NCBI GenBank assembly: GCA_964351885.1
Contig: CAYGPP010000078.1
Location: 1 to 18,141, forward strand
From: Marinoscillum sp964351885
Lineage (GTDB): Bacteria > Bacteroidota > Bacteroidia > Cytophagales > Cyclobacteriaceae
Length of the DNA stretch: 18,141 nucleotides
Direction: 5' to 3'
Under the pieces are notes generated by a model. It searched no databases. It saw nothing but the letters and a program-made list of their open reading frames with translations, and had not been told where the DNA came from. This document shows positions 1-8,562 of this stretch, in pieces (position 1 is the stretch's first letter; each line of letters begins with the position of its first letter). A program made the translations under genes and the position numbers.

Positions 1-1
1 G

Positions 2-1252
2 AACAAACGAACTGAGGCCGAGCTTGAATCAATGAAAGAAAATGTAACTGCGCAACTAGAAATCGTAAAAAAACGGAAAGAAGAGTTTGAGAGACTAAAA
101 AAGGAGCAAGTTGGCATTCTTGAGAAAGTTGCCAGCCTATCTGCCGATGAAGCCAAGGCTCAGTTAATACAAACGTTAAAAGATGAGGCCAGGACTGACG
201 CCTCTGCACACATTAAGGACATCATGGAGGAGGCAAATCTCACTGCCACCAAAGAGGCCAAAAAAATAGTCTTGCAGACTATTCAAAGAACTGCTACAGA
301 ACACGCCATCGAAAACTGTGTCTCTATTTTCAATATTGAAAGTGATGATATCAAAGGGAAAGTAATTGGCCGAGAGGGAAGAAATATCAGAGCATTAGAA
401 GCAGCAACCGGTGTGGAAATAATTGTTGATGATACCCCTGAAGCAATCATCATTTCGGGGTTTGATCCAGTAAGGAGGGAAATCGCTCGGTTGTCATTAC
501 ATCGGTTAGTTCAGGATGGAAGAATCCACCCCGCGCGCATCGAAGAGATTGTTGCTAAAACCGCCAAAAACATCAATGAAGAAATAGTAGAGATTGGTGA
601 GCGAACTGTTATTGATCTGGGGATTCATGGTTTACATCCAGAATTAATCAAACTCGTAGGAAGGATGAGATTCAGATCATCTTACGGACAGAACCTCCTC
701 CAACATTCGCGTGAAGTAGCCAACTTATGTGCTACTCTGGCTTCTGAATTGGGACTAAACACCAAACTTGCCAAGAGAGCAGGTCTCTTACATGATATTG
801 GTAAAGTCTGGCCTGATGAGCCGGAGAAACCACATGCCATCATAGGTATGGAACTGGCCCAGAAGTATAAAGAAAACCCTGAAGTAATCAATGCTATAGG
901 TGCTCACCATGATGAAATAGAAATGACCTCAATGATCTCGCCAATAGTGCAATCATGTGATGCCATCTCTGGTAGTAGGCCTGGAGCACGTCGTGAAATC
1001 ATGGAACAGTATATGAAACGACTGAAAGAACTTGAATCTACTGCACTTTCATTTGATGGAGTGAACAAATGCTACGCGATCCAAGCGGGTAGGGAACTGA
1101 GGGTCATGGTAGACGCTGAGAATGTAACTGACCAAAGAGCTAGTGAGCTTTCTTTTAATATCTCACAGAAGATTGAGAAAGAAATGCAATACCCTGGTCA
1201 GATTAAAGTAACCGTAATCCGGGAAACTAGAGCTGTTGCTTTTGCGAAATAA
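2..1252 (+). CDS. rny: Ribonuclease Y (3' part, N-terminus outside window)
   Basis: RNase Y is a membrane-anchored endoribonuclease that starts mRNA decay. The frame is open from base 2 with no start codon required, so this is the 3' portion of a longer gene. About 416 residues are visible against roughly 520 in the family, so the N-terminal membrane helix and part of the coiled coil are missing. Visible parts in order, numbered from the internal Met at base 32, are a charged coiled-coil region, a KH RNA-binding domain around residues 105-170 with a GREGRNIR loop, and an HD phosphohydrolase domain. The HD domain shows His225, the His254-Asp255 pair in HDIGK, and His292-His293. The C-terminal region is family-like to the end. 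The Met at base 32 lies inside the coiled coil and should not be taken as the start. The gene ends at a strong terminator and converges on the DUF2461 gene. Confidence 0.95.
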   Translation, partial: NKRTEAELESMKENVTAQLEIVKKRKEEFERLKKEQVGILEKVASLSADEAKAQLIQTLKDEARTDASAHIKDIMEEANLTATKEAKKIVLQTIQRTATEHAIENCVSIFNIESDDIKGKVIGREGRNIRALEAATGVEIIVDDTPEAIIISGFDPVRREIARLSLHRLVQDGRIHPARIEEIVAKTAKNINEEIVEIGERTVIDLGIHGLHPELIKLVGRMRFRSSYGQNLLQHSREVANLCATLASELGLNTKLAKRAGLLHDIGKVWPDEPEKPHAIIGMELAQKYKENPEVINAIGAHHDEIEMTSMISPIVQSCDAISGSRPGARREIMEQYMKRLKELESTALSFDGVNKCYAIQAGRELRVMVDAENVTDQRASELSFNISQKIEKEMQYPGQIKVTVIRETRAVAFAK

Positions 1253-1274
1253 GGACTTGCTAATAATATATTTG

Positions 1275-1308
1275 AAAGGGTTATCAGAGAAAACTGATGA
1301 CCTTTTTT
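1275..1308 (+). terminator. Rho-independent terminator of rny
   Basis: A 13-bp stem (1275-1287 with 1294-1306, including two G-U pairs) closes a 6-base AGAAAA loop and runs straight into a T tract at 1303-1308. It lies 22 bases after the rny stop. The complementary strand has a weaker T run, so it may also help stop the convergent DUF2461 transcript. Confidence 0.85.
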
Positions 1309-1339
1309 GTGTATCTAAAACTAAAGAATAAGCCTTTTT

Positions 1340-2032
1340 CTATTGACCATTTAACAAAGATTCCCCATTCAAATCACTGGTGAGAATCTCGCTCATATAA
1401 TCAAAATATGGACGCATGCTTAAAAAGGTATTACCCAACTTGCTGTCAAAGTTCTTGTCTAATACTTCAGTATCGGTGAAGCGATGTTCTACATAGAACT
1501 GTTTGTATCTTATGAGATCAATAGCTGGATCTTCAATCGAAAATCCTTTCGGAGTAGTTTTTACTTGATCACCTTTCAATTCACCGAATGTCACTTTGAA
1601 TTTCTGGTCATTCAATATTCCGAACAATGTGTCTGGATCTTGCTGGATTTGTTTTCTGATATGCATTAAATCTTGGGAGTTAGGGCTAAAGAAACCACCA
1701 GCGGCAAAGGAATTGCCAGGTTGAATCTGGTAATAGTATCCGCCTCTGAGGTAGTGTGTATCTCTTTGAAATCCCCCACCCCAATTATTCTTGTATGGTG
1801 TTTTATTCTTAGAAAACCTTACGTCTCTATAAATCCGATAAACTCTCCCCTTGCCTATTTGGTCATGAGCAGAAAGGCGTCCTTTAACTGCTTCATGAAA
1901 TTCCTTCATTTCTGACTGAGCAGAAACATAGCGATCTTTATTGATATCGAACCATTCTCGATTGTTGTTGGCTGCTAAATCATAGAGAAACGAGAGAGTG
2001 GTTTTAGTTATTGGCATAATAAAGTTGTTCAA
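1340..2032 (-). CDS. DUF2461 domain-containing protein
   Basis: This is a 230-residue soluble protein of the DUF2461 (TIGR02453) family, whose biochemical function is not established. Family hallmarks are visible: an N-terminal FLYDLAANNNREWF segment around residues 15-28, then a central YRIYRDVRFSKNKTPYK block with conserved Arg, Asp and Lys residues, then GGYYYQIQPG. No signal peptide or membrane segment is seen. A second Met at residue 6 (MPITK) is an equally plausible start because no ribosome binding site decides between them. It lies downstream of leuA on the same strand, but a terminator separates them, so it is probably transcribed on its own. It converges on rny. The family call is firm; no function is claimed. 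Confidence 0.85.
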   Translation of the reverse strand: MNNFIMPITKTTLSFLYDLAANNNREWFDINKDRYVSAQSEMKEFHEAVKGRLSAHDQIGKGRVYRIYRDVRFSKNKTPYKNNWGGGFQRDTHYLRGGYYYQIQPGNSFAAGGFFSPNSQDLMHIRKQIQQDPDTLFGILNDQKFKVTFGELKGDQVKTTPKGFSIEDPAIDLIRYKQFYVEHRFTDTEVLDKNFDSKLGNTFLSMRPYFDYMSEILTSDLNGESLLNGQ

Positions 2033-2058
2033 GCTTAGAGAATGACTTCCTTGGATAC

Positions 2059-2083
2059 AAAAAAGGCTACTTTAAAAGTAGCC
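2059..2083 (-). terminator. Rho-independent terminator of leuA
   Basis: Read on the minus strand, an 8-bp stem (GGCTACTT paired with AAGTAGCC, 2065-2083) with a 3-base loop is followed directly by six T residues (2059-2064). It starts 26 bases after the leuA stop and separates leuA from the DUF2461 gene. Confidence 0.85.
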
Positions 2084-2109
2084 AGATTGTTTTCCAAATG
2101 TGAAAAAAA

Positions 2110-3630
2110 TTATGCCGAAGCACGCATCGTCTTGTTCTTCACAGAAGCAATTTTATTAATGGCATCTACATATGCCTTGACAGAAGCAATAATAATGTCC
2201 TTGTGAACACCAAACCCCATATAGTGCTGCTCATGATGCTTAACCCTAAGGTGAACCTTACCATCATCATTTCTATTCCCCATGGATTGAACCAGAAATT
2301 CATCCATATCGAAAATTTCACCTAGTATATCATCCACCGCTCTAAAGGCGGCATCTATTGAACCGGTACCAGTAGCAGATGCATGAACTAGCTTATTGTT
2401 TACTTCGAGCTCAACAGTGGCTGAAGGGAAGACTGATTCCCCGCAAATTATCTGAATATTCTTAAGCTTAATCCCTCCTGTTGGTAAAGAACCATCCACT
2501 AGCAAGATCAAATCTTCATCAGTAACATCCTTTTTGGCATCAGCCATTTTCACGAAACCATCATAAACCTCTTCTACCTTTGCTTCATCCAAATTATATC
2601 CCAATCTTTCCAAATGATACTTCAAGGCCGCTTTTCCACTCCTAGCCGTCAAAATAATGGATGACTGTGGAATACCTACGTCCTCAGGGTCGAGGATCTC
2701 ATAACTCTCTCTGTGTTTGATCACACCGTCTTGGTGAATTCCCGATGAATGAGCAAATGCATTTCTACCCACAATAGCTTTATTAGGCTGCACAGGCATT
2801 CGCATCATCTTACTAACCAATAAGCTCAATGCATAGATATGCTTACTGTCTATGTTGGTGTGAACATCAAGATTTTTGTGTGTCTTAATAATCATGGCCA
2901 CTTCTTCCAAAGAAGTGTTTCCAGCTCTTTCTCCTATGCCATTCATAGTTACTTCCACTTGTCTTGCGCCATTCATTACACCAGCCATTGTATTGGCTGT
3001 AGCCAAACCAAGGTCATTGTGGCAGTGGCAAGAAATAATAGCATTTTCAATGCCCACTACATTATCAGTCAGGTATTTGATTTTAGCTCCATATTCTTCA
3101 GGTAAACAATAGCCAGTGGTATCTGGAATATTTACCACAGTAGCGCCGGCCTTTATCACGGCCTCAACCATTCGTGCCAAATACTCATTATCTGTACGCC
3201 CAGCATCCTCACAATAAAACTCTACATCCTCAACATACTTCTTGGCATATTTTGTAGCGGCTATTGCTCGCTCTAAAATCTTCTCTCTATCGCTTCTAAA
3301 TTTATATTTGATATGATAGTCGGATGAACCAATTCCTGTATGGATTCTTTTTCGTTTAGCATATTTCAGTGCGTCAGCCGCAAAATCAATATCCTTTTCC
3401 ACTGATCTTGTAAGCGCACAGATTATCGGGTCTGTTACAGCTTTAGAAATTTCTATTACAGAATTAAAATCCATTGGGCTAGAAATCGGAAATCCAGCCT
3501 CTATTACATCCACTCCCAACATCTCCAATTCTTTCGCTACTTCAATTTTTTCAGTAGTAGAAAGTTGACATCCTGGCACTTGTTCTCCGTCTCTCAATGT
3601 GGTATCAAACACATATACCTTATCGCTCAT
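2110..3630 (-). CDS. leuA: 2-isopropylmalate synthase
   Basis: LeuA condenses acetyl-CoA with 2-oxoisovalerate to 2-isopropylmalate, the first committed step of leucine synthesis, in the cytoplasm. The 506-residue length suits the family. The HMGL-like TIM barrel opens with DTTLRDGEQ (Arg13, Asp14) and carries the metal-binding HCHND motif (His202, His204, Asp206) and the NGIGERAGN loop. The HSSGIHQDG motif of the linker region follows. The C-terminal part (about residues 380-500) resembles the LeuA regulatory domain that binds leucine, which suggests feedback inhibition. The start is the Met directly before the barrel. No leuB, leuC, leuD or ilv gene is near, so it stands alone here; no leader peptide rich in leucine codons was seen upstream. 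Related Claisen-type enzymes such as citramalate synthase are the main alternatives but are less likely. Confidence 0.9.
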   Translation of the reverse strand: MSDKVYVFDTTLRDGEQVPGCQLSTTEKIEVAKELEMLGVDVIEAGFPISSPMDFNSVIEISKAVTDPIICALTRSVEKDIDFAADALKYAKRKRIHTGIGSSDYHIKYKFRSDREKILERAIAATKYAKKYVEDVEFYCEDAGRTDNEYLARMVEAVIKAGATVVNIPDTTGYCLPEEYGAKIKYLTDNVVGIENAIISCHCHNDLGLATANTMAGVMNGARQVEVTMNGIGERAGNTSLEEVAMIIKTHKNLDVHTNIDSKHIYALSLLVSKMMRMPVQPNKAIVGRNAFAHSSGIHQDGVIKHRESYEILDPEDVGIPQSSIILTARSGKAALKYHLERLGYNLDEAKVEEVYDGFVKMADAKKDVTDEDLILLVDGSLPTGGIKLKNIQIICGESVFPSATVELEVNNKLVHASATGTGSIDAAFRAVDDILGEIFDMDEFLVQSMGNRNDDGKVHLRVKHHEQHYMGFGVHKDIIIASVKAYVDAINKIASVKNKTMRASA

Positions 3631-3825
3631 GCTCTATATTTTTAAAACCGTATCCGCTTTGCTTTTGGCGATATTAGCGGCTTGGATTAATGGGGATAAT
3701 AACTCTTCGAAAGTAGAGGAGACTGACTCAAGTATAAAATCAGATAAAATTTTAATTACGATGGCTAAATATGATTTTAGAATAAATATGAGTTAATTAG
3801 CACTTCATAATCATTTTTTCATACT
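3631..3825. other. Divergent intergenic spacer, leuA / 517-residue protein gene
   Basis: This is a 195-base AT-rich spacer that must hold the promoters of leuA (minus) and of the gene at 3826 (plus). I searched both strands for TAnnTTTG with an upstream TTG and found no full match. The nearest box (TACTTTCG, minus strand) has one mismatch and a TTG only 13 bases away. No leader peptide, T-box or riboswitch fold was recognised. The open frame across it on the plus strand starts inside leuA and shows no coding character. Confidence 0.5.
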
Positions 3826-5379
3826 ATGCCTAAAGAACGTTCTGATCATTTATTTACGCTTATCAAGTCATTGCGTAAGAGTGAAAAACGATACTTCAAA
3901 GTTCGGAACAAAGGGTTGAATACTGAGGACGCTAAGTACCTGATGTTATTTGACGTAATGGACAAAATGGAGCTTCTAGACGAAGATGCAATCATTAAAC
4001 AGAACAACTGGATCAACCCTAATCAGTTCAGCAATCTCAAGGCACATTTATACAAAAAAATTCTTCAGAGTCTCAAAGAATACACTGCTTCCTCCAATGA
4101 GGATATTGCGATACGTGAGCAAGTAGACTATATCCAGATTCTCTTCGACAGGAGTCTTTACCAGCAAAGCACACAACTACTTTACAAGGTGAAGAAGGCG
4201 ATGAAAAATAGTGACAATCTGGAATTGAAACTAGAAGTGCTGAAGTGGGAAAAACACCTCCTTCCTCATTCAATAGGTCGGCACAATGAACAGCGGGTGA
4301 ATCAAGTCGTAGAAGAGGCTAATGCCATCAATGAAAAAATATCCAGAGTCAATCTTCTCACAAATCTAAGTGCGGAGTTAAATGCCAACTATCTCAGAAC
4401 TGGATTCATTAGAAACGAGGAGGATCATGAAAAAATTAGAAAAATATTTGTATCTCAAATTCCGGAATGGAATGAAAATGAGTTCTCCTCAAGGGAAAAA
4501 TTACTTTGGTATGAGATTCAACTAAGCTATTTCAGTTTCATCCAAGACTTTGAGCGAGTATATGATTATGCGGTGAAGTGGGTTGCGGTTTTCGACACGG
4601 TTCCTAAATCAACTTACTATTTTGAGATGTATCTCAAAGGGTTGAACCATTTATTGAATGCCCAATCGCGTTTATTACTTTATGGAGAGTTTCGAGCGAC
4701 TCACAAGCGTTTACGAAATCTTGCAGATCATCGGTTGGTTAAGCTTAATGACAACTTACAAATCAGACTTTTCAAATACAGCTATGCGCATCAGTTCAAT
4801 GGTTACTTTATGGCTGGAGACTTTCAAAGGGGGGTAGATCTACTCAAACGAATCGAAACGAGATTAGAAGGTTACATTGGTCTACTGGATAAGCATTCAG
4901 AATTGGTGCTCTTTTACAAAATTGCTTGTCTCTATTTCGGAAATGCCAATTATCGCCAAGCCCTTAAATGGCTCAATAGAATCATTAATTCGGAGGATGA
5001 GGACATTCGTCAAGACGTCCATTCTTTTGCAAGAATTGTCAATCTCATCACGCATTATGAATTAGGAAATCGAGATGTAATCGAATACTATATTCGCTCT
5101 ACTTATAGGTTTCTACTCAAAAAACATGACCTCCATGCTTTTCAGCATTATATTTTGGCCTTTCTGAAAAACCTGACCAGAGAGACCACTAGCAGCCAAT
5201 TAATGGAAGCGTTTGGCCAATTGCGATCGCAATTATTAGAATTGTCTGAAAGCAAATATGACAAACGGGCATTTGTCTATTTTGATATAATATCTTGGCT
5301 CGAAAGCAAAATTGAGGATAGGAGTGTATCTGAAGTCATTAAAGAAAAAGTCAGTGCTCGACTCAAACTGAGCCATTAA
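3826..5379 (+). CDS. Uncharacterised helical-repeat protein, 517 residues
   Basis: I do not recognise a named family. The protein is rich in Lys, Glu, Leu, Tyr and Phe and looks all-helical. It has no signal peptide and no membrane segment, so it is probably cytoplasmic. The N-terminal 90 residues are basic (SLRKSEKRYFK, then KAHLYKKILQSLKEY), which could suit contact with nucleic acid or ribosomes, but that is speculation. The middle and C-terminal parts have the spacing of TPR-like helix pairs. The clearest lies around residues 359-385, where a small-residue helix (YKIACLYFGNANY) is followed by RQALKWLNRII. It is monocistronic, transcribed divergently from leuA and convergent with the VOC gene. 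The 42-base gap after it holds no convincing terminator. Similar long helical proteins occur in Bacteroidota as conserved hypotheticals. Coding status is firm; function is unknown. Confidence 0.8.
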   Translation: MPKERSDHLFTLIKSLRKSEKRYFKVRNKGLNTEDAKYLMLFDVMDKMELLDEDAIIKQNNWINPNQFSNLKAHLYKKILQSLKEYTASSNEDIAIREQVDYIQILFDRSLYQQSTQLLYKVKKAMKNSDNLELKLEVLKWEKHLLPHSIGRHNEQRVNQVVEEANAINEKISRVNLLTNLSAELNANYLRTGFIRNEEDHEKIRKIFVSQIPEWNENEFSSREKLLWYEIQLSYFSFIQDFERVYDYAVKWVAVFDTVPKSTYYFEMYLKGLNHLLNAQSRLLLYGEFRATHKRLRNLADHRLVKLNDNLQIRLFKYSYAHQFNGYFMAGDFQRGVDLLKRIETRLEGYIGLLDKHSELVLFYKIACLYFGNANYRQALKWLNRIINSEDEDIRQDVHSFARIVNLITHYELGNRDVIEYYIRSTYRFLLKKHDLHAFQHYILAFLKNLTRETTSSQLMEAFGQLRSQLLELSESKYDKRAFVYFDIISWLESKIEDRSVSEVIKEKVSARLKLSH

Positions 5380-5422
5380 AATAACAGAACAATCCCATTC
5401 TGACTTTAAAAAGTGAGCTATT

Positions 5423-6484
5423 CTAATCTTTAATTCTACTAAACCTTAGTGCCTTCAACATAAAGTCAGGTAGCGGTTTCAATGGATCTCTTTTCTCAAC
5501 ATTCAAGAAAATACCCAGCTTTTCCAAAATAGGAATTTTGTATACTTCGATCATCTCTATCAAGATACCATCTGGATCATCAATATAGGTACAATGCACC
5601 CGCGTAGTACCTCCCATATCAAGTGTATCCTTAGTATCGCAGGTAAAACCAAATCCTTTTTTTGCAAGCTCTTCACCCAAGGCCTTCATTCCACGTACGT
5701 CCAATCCGATATGAACAAACCCTACATCACCCCAAATCCGCCCTTTATAAATCTTCTTTGGAGTATAGTCTATCGCCTGAACCAATTCTATGTAGGTATC
5801 AGCTGAAACTTTCGCAAAACCTCCCCCAGGAGGGTTAGACTGAGTCAAACGAATTCTTCTGAACTTCTTCTCCCCTCCATTTAAACTCTTGAAATCTTCA
5901 AAAATGGCTGTTTTATCATAGACCACTTTGTCATAGCCAAGAATGTCTGCGTAAAGTTTCATGGAAGCATCAACGTCAGAAACTCCAATTACACAGCCAT
6001 TAGGACCGCCAGTGATATGTTTCGTTTTAGTATAGAAATTCTGACCTTCAATGATTTGGAATACCAATCCATTGGGGTCCTCAGTGTAAAATGTACTCCC
6101 TCCATCAGGCATCCCAACAATTTCAGAAAGCAGCTTAGCTCCATTGGCTTTGAAATAAATGTAAGTCCCCTCTACATTTCTTGTCTTGATTTGGTTGATA
6201 TAGATGCCAATATCTCCTAATTGAGTTTCAAAGTCAGGTTTTCTAGGTTCAAAAGATGTAGGGCAAACTACTTCCATCGCACAACCACCTTGCAAATTGA
6301 GGATCATAGATGCTCTCTTAGTAATGGTTTTGCCATGCGTATATACATCCATTAATGGAGCAGGAGCTACTCCATTGAAAATCGGGATATCCATTCCAAT
6401 GAACTTCCGATACCATTTTTGTGATCCCTCTGAATCCGAAACCCCAACGCCTATATGTTGGATACCATTGATACGCTTATACAT
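5423..6484 (-). CDS. Double-VOC (glyoxalase/dioxygenase-fold) protein
   Basis: This 353-residue protein is built from four beta-alpha-beta-beta-beta modules, that is two VOC domains. Module starts are IQHIGVGVSD (His10), DIGIYINQI, CVIGVSDVD and FVHIGLDV; module ends are AMEVV, DPNGLVFQIIE, TYIELV and DPDGILIEMIE. VOC enzymes bind a divalent metal with His and Glu from these strands and include glyoxalase I and ring-cleaving dioxygenases; the substrate here cannot be told. The expected His is Asp in module 2 and absent in module 3, so the metal sites may be incomplete. I chose the Met at 6484, not 6571. The upstream choice would overlap uvrB by 44 bases and add a basic stretch unlike the family, and the domain begins right after Met-6484. 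It follows uvrB by 43 bases and may have its own promoter there. Confidence 0.85.
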   Translation of the reverse strand: MYKRINGIQHIGVGVSDSEGSQKWYRKFIGMDIPIFNGVAPAPLMDVYTHGKTITKRASMILNLQGGCAMEVVCPTSFEPRKPDFETQLGDIGIYINQIKTRNVEGTYIYFKANGAKLLSEIVGMPDGGSTFYTEDPNGLVFQIIEGQNFYTKTKHITGGPNGCVIGVSDVDASMKLYADILGYDKVVYDKTAIFEDFKSLNGGEKKFRRIRLTQSNPPGGGFAKVSADTYIELVQAIDYTPKKIYKGRIWGDVGFVHIGLDVRGMKALGEELAKKGFGFTCDTKDTLDMGGTTRVHCTYIDDPDGILIEMIEVYKIPILEKLGIFLNVEKRDPLKPLPDFMLKALRFSRIKD

Positions 6485-6499
6485 AATTCTAAATTTTGA

Positions 6500-6512
6500 G
6501 AGCGCAAAATTA
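6500..6512 (-). promoter_or_regulatory. Possible promoter -7 box of the VOC gene
   Basis: In the 43-base uvrB/VOC gap the minus strand reads TAATTTTGCGCTC. The first eight bases fit the Bacteroidota -7 consensus TAnnTTTG. No TTG is seen at the expected -33 distance. Transcription would start about 15 bases before the chosen ATG. Twelve of these bases recur exactly upstream of comA. This rests on motif match and position only. Confidence 0.4.
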
Positions 6513-6527
6513 ATGGGAAAAAAGAGA

Positions 6528-8555
6528 TTAGCCTTTCTCCTTAAGCATCTTTTCAAGTTGGAGCATTTCATCTCTTAGCCTAGCCGCCTCCATAAAATCA
6601 AGGTCTTTCGCCGCTGTTTCCATTTTCTTCTTGGTATCCTTAACCAACTTAGTGAGTTGATCAGAATCCATATAAGCCACTACCGGATCAGCAGCCACAG
6701 TCAAGGCAACATCGTCACCGGAGTAATACTTTTTAGATCCCTTCTTGCTATCTGCTGCTGAAGTTTGACCGAGAATTGCTTCGCGATTTTTGATAATAGT
6801 CGTAGGTGTAATGCCATGCTCCTTGTTATAGGCCTCCTGGATCGCTCTGCGCCTATTGGTTTCATCAATGGCACGTTGCATAGAATCAGTCATCTTATCA
6901 GCATACATGATCACCATCCCATTCTCATTCCGAGCAGCACGACCGATGGTTTGGACTAACGACCTTTCGTTACGCAAGAACCCTTCTTTGTCGGCATCAA
7001 TAATTGTCACCAAAGAAACCTCCGGAAGATCTAACCCTTCACGAAGCAGGTTTACCCCTACCAATACATCAAATACGCCAAGGCGCAACTCTCTCAGTAT
7101 TTCTACTCGATCGAGCGTATCAACTTCTGAATGAATATATCTGGTTTTTACCCCTGCATTGGTAAGATACTTCGTCAGTTCCTCAGCCATTCGCTTGGTC
7201 AGCGTGGTGATCAGCACACGCTCTTTTCTTTCTACTCTTAATTGAATTTCCTCCATCAAATCATCAATTTGATTGGCGCTTGGTCTTACCTCAATAATAG
7301 GATCAAGCAGACCTGTAGGACGAATCAACTGTTCGACTATAATTCCCTCTGACTTCCTGAGCTCGTATTCACTTGGTGTGGCACTAACAAAAACCACTTG
7401 ATTCAGCATTTCCTCAAATTCATTATAAGTAAGTGGCCGGTTGTCCATGGCCGATGGGAGCCGAAATCCATAATCAACGAGATTAACTTTTCTAGCTCGA
7501 TCACCTCCCCACATACCTCTCACCTGAGGAACTGAAGCATGGCTCTCGTCAATAATCATCAAATAATCATCCGGAAAATAATCAAGCAAACAGAAAGGTC
7601 GCGCGCCTGGTTCTCTCCTATCAAAATATCTCGAATAGTTTTCTACACCCGAGCAATAACCAATCTCTCGCATCATCTCAATATCAAACTCAGTTCTTTC
7701 CTTGAGGCGCTTTGCCTCCAAAAACCTTCGCTCTTGCTCGAAGAAATTCACCTGAGCGACCATGTCGTCCTGTATCTCAGTAATCGCCTGATTCAGCGTG
7801 TCTTTTCCAGTAACGAATAGATTCGCTGGAAATATGCTTACGATTCTTTCTTCCGAAATTTTCTCACCGCTCACAGGATCTATCCGATGAATCGCTTCAA
7901 CCTCATCTCCCCAAAAAATAAAACGATATGCAAAATCTGCATAAGCCAAAAATATATCAACAGTATCACCCTTCACTCGAAAGGTTCCACGCTTGAATTC
8001 CACCTCTGTTCTACTATATAGAATATCAACCAGCTTGAACAAAAACTGATTTCTTGGAATGACTTCACCTTCCTGAACTTTGATCACATTCTTACCAAAC
8101 TCCTCAGGATTTCCAATACCATAAATACAAGAAACTGATGCAACGACAATCACATCTCGCCTACCTGTAAGCAATGCAGAAGTAGCACTCAGTCTCAATT
8201 TCTCTATCTCTTCATTAATGGATAAATCCTTCTCAATGTAGAGCCCAGTCGTAGGTAAAAATGCCTCCGGCTGATAATAATCGTAATAGGAAATAAAATA
8301 CTCAACAGCATTCTCAGGGAAAAAGCTTTTGAATTCGCCATAAAGTTGAGCTGCCAATGTCTTGTTGTGGCAGAGTACCAAAGTAGGTCTTTGGATTTGC
8401 TGAACCACGTTGGCCATGGTAAAGGTCTTTCCCGATCCGGTAACTCCCAAGAGCACCTGAGCAGCTTCCCCATTTTCTATACCCTCAGTGAGTTTAGCAA
8501 TTGCGCCAGGCTGGTCTCCTGTTGGAGTGTATTCTGATGTGAGTTTAAACTCCAT
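6528..8555 (-). CDS. uvrB: UvrABC excision nuclease subunit B
   Basis: UvrB is the damage-verification helicase of nucleotide excision repair. It loads with UvrA onto damaged DNA and then recruits UvrC for incision. Its 675 residues match the family. Motifs in order are YTPTGDQP (residues 9-16), the Walker A GVTGSGKT (37-44, Lys43), the damage-sensing beta-hairpin YYDYYQPEAFLPTT just before residue 110, the Walker B DESH (336-339), VFVSATPSEYE, and helicase motif VI (QTIGRAARNENG). A C-terminal UVR domain follows (about 633-668, DFMEAARLRDEM), which contacts UvrC. All look intact. The ATG lies 7 bases after the aroE stop, so the two genes are almost certainly cotranscribed. This is not the classical LexA-box arrangement, and no SOS box was recognised near it. 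Confidence 0.97.
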   Translation of the reverse strand: MEFKLTSEYTPTGDQPGAIAKLTEGIENGEAAQVLLGVTGSGKTFTMANVVQQIQRPTLVLCHNKTLAAQLYGEFKSFFPENAVEYFISYYDYYQPEAFLPTTGLYIEKDLSINEEIEKLRLSATSALLTGRRDVIVVASVSCIYGIGNPEEFGKNVIKVQEGEVIPRNQFLFKLVDILYSRTEVEFKRGTFRVKGDTVDIFLAYADFAYRFIFWGDEVEAIHRIDPVSGEKISEERIVSIFPANLFVTGKDTLNQAITEIQDDMVAQVNFFEQERRFLEAKRLKERTEFDIEMMREIGYCSGVENYSRYFDRREPGARPFCLLDYFPDDYLMIIDESHASVPQVRGMWGGDRARKVNLVDYGFRLPSAMDNRPLTYNEFEEMLNQVVFVSATPSEYELRKSEGIIVEQLIRPTGLLDPIIEVRPSANQIDDLMEEIQLRVERKERVLITTLTKRMAEELTKYLTNAGVKTRYIHSEVDTLDRVEILRELRLGVFDVLVGVNLLREGLDLPEVSLVTIIDADKEGFLRNERSLVQTIGRAARNENGMVIMYADKMTDSMQRAIDETNRRRAIQEAYNKEHGITPTTIIKNREAILGQTSAADSKKGSKKYYSGDDVALTVAADPVVAYMDSDQLTKLVKDTKKKMETAAKDLDFMEAARLRDEMLQLEKMLKEKG

Positions 8556-8562
8556 ATTTCTA

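Noticed and set aside
3599..3796. Plus-strand open frame across the leuA/helical-repeat spacer
   Set aside because: It begins inside leuA on the opposite strand and has unconvincing composition; it is more likely promoter DNA.
5402..5416. Short inverted repeat in the convergent gap before the VOC stop
   Set aside because: Only about five A/T-rich pairs with a two-base loop and no GC stem or T tract; too weak to call a terminator.
6485..6571. Upstream ATG giving a 382-residue VOC protein
   Set aside because: It overlaps the 3' end of uvrB, adds a basic non-family leader, and the VOC fold starts directly after the Met at 6484.
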